DNA of 64,000 bases from NCBI GenBank assembly GCA_035222895.1, contig JAVYIG010007941.1, positions 1 through 64,000 of the forward strand. The letters are read 5' to 3'. The DNA comes from Strongylocentrotus droebachiensis (taxonomy: Eukaryota > Echinodermata > Echinoidea > Camarodonta > Strongylocentrotidae). The notes beneath the pieces were generated by a model, which was not told where the DNA came from, made no database searches, and saw only the letters and a program-made list of their open reading frames with translations. A program made the position numbers and the translations under genes. Below, piece by piece: positions 59,201 to 64,000 of the stretch. Numbering within the stretch: the stretch's first letter is position 1; every line of letters begins with the position of its first letter.

Positions 59201-62056
59201 ATTCTGCACGGCGGCTGCCCGGCCACCGAGCGCCGGCCGCCCAGGCACCGCTCGTTTCTAGGGCATCGCTCGGTCGCCGCTGAAGTTTTAGCGCAGAGTT
59301 AAAATTTGGGCGGCGCCTGCTCACTTTTCACTCGCCGCCCAAAATACGCTCGGTGCCTGTGTCAGTAATCGTGATTTAATTTTTCTTTCTAAAGAATATT
59401 ATGCACTATTTCAACTCGTAGCTCGAAGTTTTGTATACACTCACTAAACGAGGAGCCCCATGGACTTTCTCGAAATAGTACAAACAGTGTACAGAGGGGA
59501 TGAGATCTTGTCATGACGGGAAGTCGAGGGGAATGGGGATCGACAAATCTATTGTCTATGAAGGTTCAGTTTTCTACTATTTTCCACATTAAGATTACAA
59601 TTCAAATTGTAATTAATTGAACTAGAATCCAAAATCTTTGATTAAAATCATTGAAAGTATGACTTTACAATTAGAAAATGAGATTTAAAAAAGAATGGTA
59701 ATTGAAAAATCATCAGGTTTACAAACTAAAAAATAAGAAGCAATTACACAACCTCCAAAGTACTTGTAATAAGCAATACACTCACCAAGTTAAATTTAAT
59801 TATAGATTATCGTTGAAACTAATAAATAAAGCAAGCAAACAAAATCAAAAATAATATTATAAAGTGACATTCTGCCAAACTCTTCTTACTTTTACAAACA
59901 AATCTTCTGTTTTGAACCCATACTACTTGTTTTCACTCTACATATCGTTGGTAGAGGTCAGGCAATACGATTTTTCAATAGCCAATGCATTGTAGCAACA
60001 CTTTTTCTTCTTTCAGCCATCAAATATAAAGAATTTGCTTCTTGTAGTTGTTTTTCTTTCGGGGAATTTTCGCAATTTGGCGGCCCCTTTCACATTTTGA
60101 GTGGCGTCGACCAGTGGCGTTAAATCATTGAAACTGTTGAAACTCATTGAAAATCATTGAAACTTCTGGATTAAAAGTGCCTTCACTGGAATGTCTGGTT
60201 GTAACTTAGTACTGTGGGATAACAGATCTTCTACAAAAACTTCAGGCTAAAGTAAACTACGCCAGAAAGTTTCAATGATGTATGACACTGGGGATACCAT
60301 GTATCTTTAACACAGTTTTGTATAGCCTTTGTGTCTGACTTGGACTTAATTCATGAATATCTTCTTTCTTTTCTTTTCTTATCATTTCTTTATTTATCAT
60401 GGACAGAATAATCATTTTTTCAAAGATGTGTTCAAAAAAGCAAGAGTAAAACATCACTTATCAGCACGATAAGAAAGAGGCAAATTATGCAATGTACAAC
60501 AAGGATAATCTATTTTAAAAATAAATATATTAACTGGAAAGCTTACTGGAAAGAAAAGCCGGGGAGTCCACCGCCTCACATGTTTACAAGTTAATACACA
60601 AATACCAGCTATTTAAAAATAGCAAATAATATACAAAATGGAAGGCACTTGATGTATGGTGAAAATGATGATTACGATTTGTTCTCGTATTTATGTTGGC
60701 ATTCTTAACAAATTCAGGGGGATTCTGTGTTGACCATAGTACTTTAAAAAAAGAATCCATTTTCTATGTGAATACCCAAACTGCGTCATGAATTATTTCA
60801 CCTTTAAAACAAAATGATAAACACGTACTAACCTGTAAGTGCTACAAAAGGAGAACTGTTGAATGTACTTACCTTCATTTTTTATAAGGACTGATGTCCG
60901 AATGTGATCAAAAGATGAGTTGCTTGCCACCTTGCAAACAAGCACAATATCTCCACTACCTGCACATGTCGGTGTGAAGGTTACTGTCCGTGTAGGCACA
61001 AGAAGACGTTTATCGTGATCATCATGAACGTATTTTTGAGAATCGTGAAAAACATTCAACTCGTTTGGAATCACCCACTCTAAATTGACGGCTGGTTTAA
61101 CCTGTGAATCTGTTTTGCAGATTATCGTCTTGTTTTCCCCTTCTGGTACCGTGATTGATCCTTCGTTTTGTAGAATTGTATCGTCGGATTTGTCAACCAT
61201 GATCAACCCCTTCGGTGTAACTTAAAAGCAATTAAAAAAAAATTGTAACTATTATAATGCCATTTATTCAGGGTTGATAATTTTAAGATGCGGTAAATCC
61301 ATGATGATTGTTTTGTCTTAATACTTTGAACTTCTAGAATAGCTTTATTTGATCACTGCAAAATTATAGCTCAGTAGATAAAATGTAATCACTCTCCTCT
61401 CACTGTTGCATAAATAACATGAATTTGAGTGATAATTGTTGGTGGAACCATTGAATTTAGAGAAGCCCAGTTGTAGTATTATTTTATCATTTAAACATCA
61501 TGGGGTACTTCTTTTTTTTGAAGTTTAGGACTTACGGTATGTTTTGTTTTCAAGGGAATGACACGAATATTGACTTGATTTTTCTATCGTTATAACTTTA
61601 ACCTGGCATATGGGTTTTTAAACGCTCAACAAAGTATTCGTAAAAAACAAAAAAGTAAGTTATAAAAGGCTACATGATTGCTACATTTATTGATGTGGCA
61701 GTATTTGTTAAAGAAAAAATAAAACAATTCAAAAGAAAACATACCATTTACTGTCAGATTGATTTCACAAGTCGTTCTGTCGGTCTCATCAATCATAATG
61801 CACTTATATTCGGCTTCATGAACCAACGAAACGTTCAAAATCTTCAAAGTGCTGCTGGTAAATGTATTGTTTTTTCTAAGTGTGTGTCTTGAAGTATTCT
61901 TTTCACAGGAATTATTCCGGACAGAGCACTGGAAAAATTCCGAGCCATTACTTTGCGTCCAAGTAATTCTGACTAGTGGGTCAGTTGGGTTGTTCCCGAT
62001 GCACTCGAGATTCCTGTTCTCCCCAGCAGTCGTTTCCATATTCTTGTGGTTTCCAT
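50973..62056 (-). CDS. Receptor gene 1: two-Ig receptor with a stop in the linker exon
   Basis: Minus-strand exons: Ig1 62056-61745, Ig2 61220-60873, short stalk 58855-58811, transmembrane 52810-52688, linker 52072-51996, tail 51617-50973. The signal exon was not found up to 64000 and is probably further right. All junctions agree in phase. The linker has in-frame TAA at 52049-52047, so the encoded receptor would end a few residues after the stop-transfer sequence, although the tail exon beyond it is fully open and well conserved. Skipping the linker would shift the frame. It is either a tail-less paralog (decoy or adapter-dependent) or a gene at the start of decay. Confidence 0.72.
51996..52072 (-). 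pseudogene. Gene 1 linker exon with premature TAA
   Basis: Same borders and length as 33246-33170, but codon 8 after the split codon is TAA (52049-52047), where gene 2 has CCA at 33223-33221. Using the inner AG acceptor also meets a stop. Confidence 0.75.
52688..52810 (-). CDS. Gene 1 transmembrane exon
   Basis: 123 bp, phase 1 to 1. The helix [15 protein letters not shown] and CSKKRD are the same as in gene 2. Changes are confined to the outer membrane-proximal part (PMEKLWYTNIR). Confidence 0.85.
53861..54231. mobile_element. MITE with AAAGGTAAAGACCAGT ends (orientation B)
   Basis: Same family as 34724-35115. Sequence next to the right end here (GGGCGTTTCCAATACTGGTC) is the complement of sequence next to the left end there, so the interior is inverted. 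Confidence 0.7.
54375..55030. mobile_element. Mariner/Tc1-type MITE with TA target site
   Basis: Ends CACTGTCGCTCATAAAGGTG, inverted, flanked by TA. The terminal repeats extend about 140 bp. The middle contains an inverted pair (AATTTATTGCATTTTACCCC, about 54505-54535 and 54615-54640) and a decayed tRNA-like piece near 54700-54780. No transposase. Confidence 0.82.
55218..55260 (-). pseudogene. Damaged copy of the 45-bp stalk exon
   Basis: Keeps the donor (AACCAG|GTATAA) but has lost bases at the acceptor, which breaks the phase. Surrounding intron sequence (about 55130-55400 and 56350-56470) is duplicated from 58745-59110. Confidence 0.5.
55409..56345. repeat. Tandem array of about 145-bp units
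   Basis: Begins with a hairpin (CCCCTCGCCGACAAAGTCGG AGGGG). Then five to six units follow, each with GATAACTTCAGTAATGTTTG, AAGGTACATGGTATCAAA, TAGGTCAAAGGTCATAGCT and TTAAATATGCGAA. Noncoding, in an intron of gene 1. Confidence 0.85.
57206..57392 (-). repeat. tRNA-derived SINE
   Basis: On the minus strand, A-box TGGCTCAGTCAGTAGAGCG and B-box GGGTTCGAACCCC at tRNA spacing, then an unrelated tail. The anticodon stem does not pair properly, so this is not a functional tRNA gene. Confidence 0.78.
57724..58555. mobile_element. CACTCTAAG-ended MITE made of GGTGCA repeats, TA target site
   Basis: Ends CAC(A/T)CTAAGAAAAAA with GATGCAA, inverted, flanked by TA, inserted in the CTA microsatellite. 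The interior repeats units such as GCACCCTTTAGGGGTTCAAT and GGTGCAAACCGATGCAAC on both strands, with a unique middle. No coding. Confidence 0.82.
58811..58855 (-). CDS. Gene 1 short stalk exon (45 bp)
   Basis: Acceptor TTTCACAG|GCAGTGG, donor TTCCAG|GTATAT, phase 1 to 1, reading SGTSNTTTFGPSIP, Ser/Thr-rich as expected for a stalk. Related but damaged copies lie at about 55218-55260 and 35826-35878. No 84-bp stalk exon was found in gene 1. Confidence 0.55.
59166..59370. repeat. GC-rich insertion of unknown type
   Basis: About 200 bp dense in CGGCGGC, GCCGCC and CTCGGT, in an AT-rich intron at the place where gene 2 has its 84-bp stalk exon. Partial inverted symmetry (GAGCGGCGAG, CTCGCCGC) but no clean ends or duplication. 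Confidence 0.5.
59371..60872 (-). other. Gene 1 intron after Ig2
   Basis: AT-rich, collinear in blocks with 43600-45370 and 800-2400. No further exon seen. Confidence 0.55.
60873..61220 (-). CDS. Gene 1 Ig-like domain 2 exon
   Basis: 348 bp, GLIMVDKSDD to IKNEG, donor AAG|GTAAGT. TIICKT, LEWVIP and VLVCKV are the core Ig residues. The most diverged of the three Ig2 exons but equal in length. Confidence 0.85.
61745..62056 (-). CDS. Gene 1 Ig-like domain 1 exon
   Basis: 312 bp, acceptor TTTAAAG|ATGGAAAC, donor AAATG|GTATGT. NLEC, ITWTQ and EAEYKCIM give a full canonical Ig Cys-Trp-Cys set, unlike the other three Ig1 exons. The extra FQC, NSC and TTC cysteines are shared. Confidence 0.82.
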
Positions 62057-62120
62057 CTTTAAAGCAAACACATAACATATCAAAGCCTAAAAGAATACTG
62101 CTAGTCCCATTGCTTTGATG

Positions 62121-63305
62121 CAGGGGCGGCGATTTCTTTTCATGACCGGGGGGGGGGGGGACGAAATGCGAGGACGAGGGAGGAGTGACGTAATGAGCCA
62201 AAACGTTTTTTTTGGGGGGAGGGGAGAAAAAAATCCGCATCATCATCGCTCTTACATGTTACATGCAGGCCCCGCGGAAACGTTTTTCAAAGTTGGAGGG
62301 GGGGGGGGGGAGGGGGGGGGGAAGGATTTGCGATCAGATAGAGCAAAGCAATTAAGTTGGGTGTAACTTTGGCGTGGGGTCCAGGGGCAAAGCCCCGGCG
62401 GGGGTCAAGGGGCGGAGCCCCATGAAGCTCAGAGTTTTTAGGCATTTAATAAGGGTCAGATGAGCATATTTTGATACCTTATTTGTGACACTTGCATGCA
62501 GGTCATTAATCGTACTAGGGTCCAGGGGGCGAAGCCCCAGAAGGTCAGCGGTTTTAGGCATTTAATTACGATCAGATGAGCATCCAGGGGCCGCCTTATA
62601 GGGCCCTTGGTGGGGTTTAGGGGGCGGAGCCCCCGTAAGCTCAGGGTTTTAGGCTTTTGAATATGGTCAGATGACCATCCAGAGGCCCGCTTAGGGCCCT
62701 TGTGGGGTCCAGGGGGCGGAGCCCCCGGAAGCTCAGGTGTTTTAGGAATTTAATCATGGTCAGCTGAGTAACCAGGGACAAGCCTGAGGGCCCTTAGTGA
62801 GGTACAGGGGGCAGAGCCCCCGGAAGCTTGGGGAAAATCATGCCATTTCAGTAACATTTGTAAATTAGTAACTGGTATCGAATTAGAAATAAACCACGTT
62901 TGAATTTTATCGGGGGGGGGGGGGGGGGGACTGCCCAAAGCACGAGTGAGCATAGTGAACGAGAGAGGTCAAGGTAAATTATATTCCTTAGCAAAACTAT
63001 CGTATGAAAACAAACAAAATACCTGTTTCACACTTCACTTTTCTACAATATTAATTGTACATTTTGAAGGATATTATGCGAGGGAGCATAGCTCCCGAGC
63101 CAAAAGATTTTTGCATTTTTATTTGTCTAAACGCTGCACTCTTGGGCCCTCCAAAGCCTAATAGTGTGTTGCAGTCTTTAGTCAGTATTTGCTGTACATT
63201 ATTTTTGTGTACTTTTTCAAATTTTCCGGGGGGACGATCCCCCCCTACAAAAATCGAGGGGGGACGTGTCCCCCCGTCCCCCCCCCCCCGGGATCGCCGC
63301 CCCTG
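62121..63305. mobile_element. hAT-type non-autonomous element with 8-bp target duplication
   Basis: Termini CAGGGGCGGCGAT inverted. Direct CTTTGATG at 62113-62120 and 63306-63313. Contains long G and C runs and a tandem block (62385-62830) of units with GGGGTCCAGGGGGCGGAGCC, AAGCTCAGGG and GGTCAGATGAGCATCCAG. No transposase. It lies upstream of the Ig1 exon, in gene 1's first intron if the signal exon lies further right. Confidence 0.92.
62385..62830. repeat. Tandem repeat inside the hAT-type element
   Basis: Four or so diverged units of roughly 110-130 bp. A fragment of the same repeat lies at 7920-8140. Confidence 0.75.
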
Positions 63306-63313
63306 CTTTGATG

Positions 63314-64000
63314 TAACACTTTTGTACTTATTTAAACATGGTCGAAGCACAGCTTAATCACTTTTACACTGTGGTGTATGTTAGACTGTGCAGAGGGGAG
63401 ACAGGAGCCTCTAACAAAATTTGGAGGGCGCAAAATAAGCAAAAGAAATAACGACAATGGAATGAAAAATATATCTTTTGGTTCCTTAAATGATAATTTA
63501 CCCGCAGTCGAGGGTTAAATGCATAACAGATGGCAATTAAGAGTGCGGTTTAAAAATATATATGACATTATGTCAATTTTGGTCGCATTGGTCCTTGGCA
63601 TATTATTCACTAGGATCCGGTCATTTGAGCCCCCAAAATGGGATATAATGCGTAATAAAATAAGCGTCTATTCATAAAGCGTAATTTGTTTGCGTTCAGT
63701 TCAATCATATTAATTGTATCAAGATATCGTGAAAAATGTGCGCCTTAAATAGGATAAATTGCACAAATTAGCTTTTCGAAAGGTTCAATATTACACCAAA
63801 AAGATCAATGTTCATAACCTGGCTCAACCATAGCTCACTTCATTCATTATACTTCCTTAAATTAGCGTCCTGAAGATGACAGAAGTCAGATAATGTTATT
63901 ATTATATTTCTTATTAAAAGTCCGTAATTTCATTTTTGTAATATTAAACTGAAAGATCAATTTCATTGAACATGTTTGTGTGTTAATTTTACAAGATATT
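63314..64000 (-). other. Upstream part of gene 1, nothing coding found
   Basis: The first 170 bp are collinear with 46580-46700 upstream of gene 2 Ig1. The expected signal exon (complement of CTGCCACAT) does not occur here, so the intron is longer in gene 1 or the exon is lost. Confidence 0.5.

Overview
This is eukaryotic DNA. The genes are split into small exons with GT-AG junctions and consistent phases, the introns are AT-rich, and tyrosine-kinase and Ig-domain exons sit among many transposon families. A 10.2 kb fold-back element with arms of 15-bp direct repeats strongly recalls the TU elements known from sea urchins. A Ty3/gypsy element, tRNA-derived SINEs and many MITEs fit the same picture. 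I infer an echinoderm, most likely a sea urchin. No species can be named from the sequence alone.

The main genes are a tandem family of paralogous cell-surface receptors, all on the minus strand. The repeating exon order is signal peptide (49 bp), Ig domain 1 (303-312 bp), Ig domain 2 (348 bp), stalk (84 or 45 bp), transmembrane (123 bp), linker (77 bp) and a tyrosine-rich tail (about 642 bp). Gene 2 (47024 down to 32148) has every exon and its phases close into a 543-aa type I receptor. Gene 1 (62056 down to 50973) carries an in-frame stop in its linker exon, which would remove the tail. Gene 3 (5325 down to 538) runs off the left edge. A further cassette (7212 down to 5876) has only a broken signal exon and Ig1. 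The layout resembles clusters of paired inhibitory, activating or decoy immune or allorecognition receptors, but that function is inference.

Between gene 3 and gene 2 lie the fold-back element (8272-18487, inserted in a Harbinger-type MITE), the last three exons of a receptor tyrosine kinase with a nonsense codon (19268-21669, plus strand), and a SAM-domain gene of the SAMD3-like type (22618-26377, plus strand). The SAM gene lies inside a 6.6 kb segment bounded by CACTCTAA inverted ends and TA dinucleotides.

The introns of genes 1 and 2 are loaded with insertions. Gene 2 has a young Ty3/gypsy retrotransposon (36322-42552, LTRs 984 bp each, three differences seen) with a broken integrase, and a hAT-type MITE with a clean 8-bp target duplication. 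Gene 1 has a hAT-type element (62121-63305), a mariner-type MITE, a CACTCTAA-type MITE, a SINE and a tandem array of about 145-bp units. Several of these can be dated against the uninterrupted paralogous introns in the same window.
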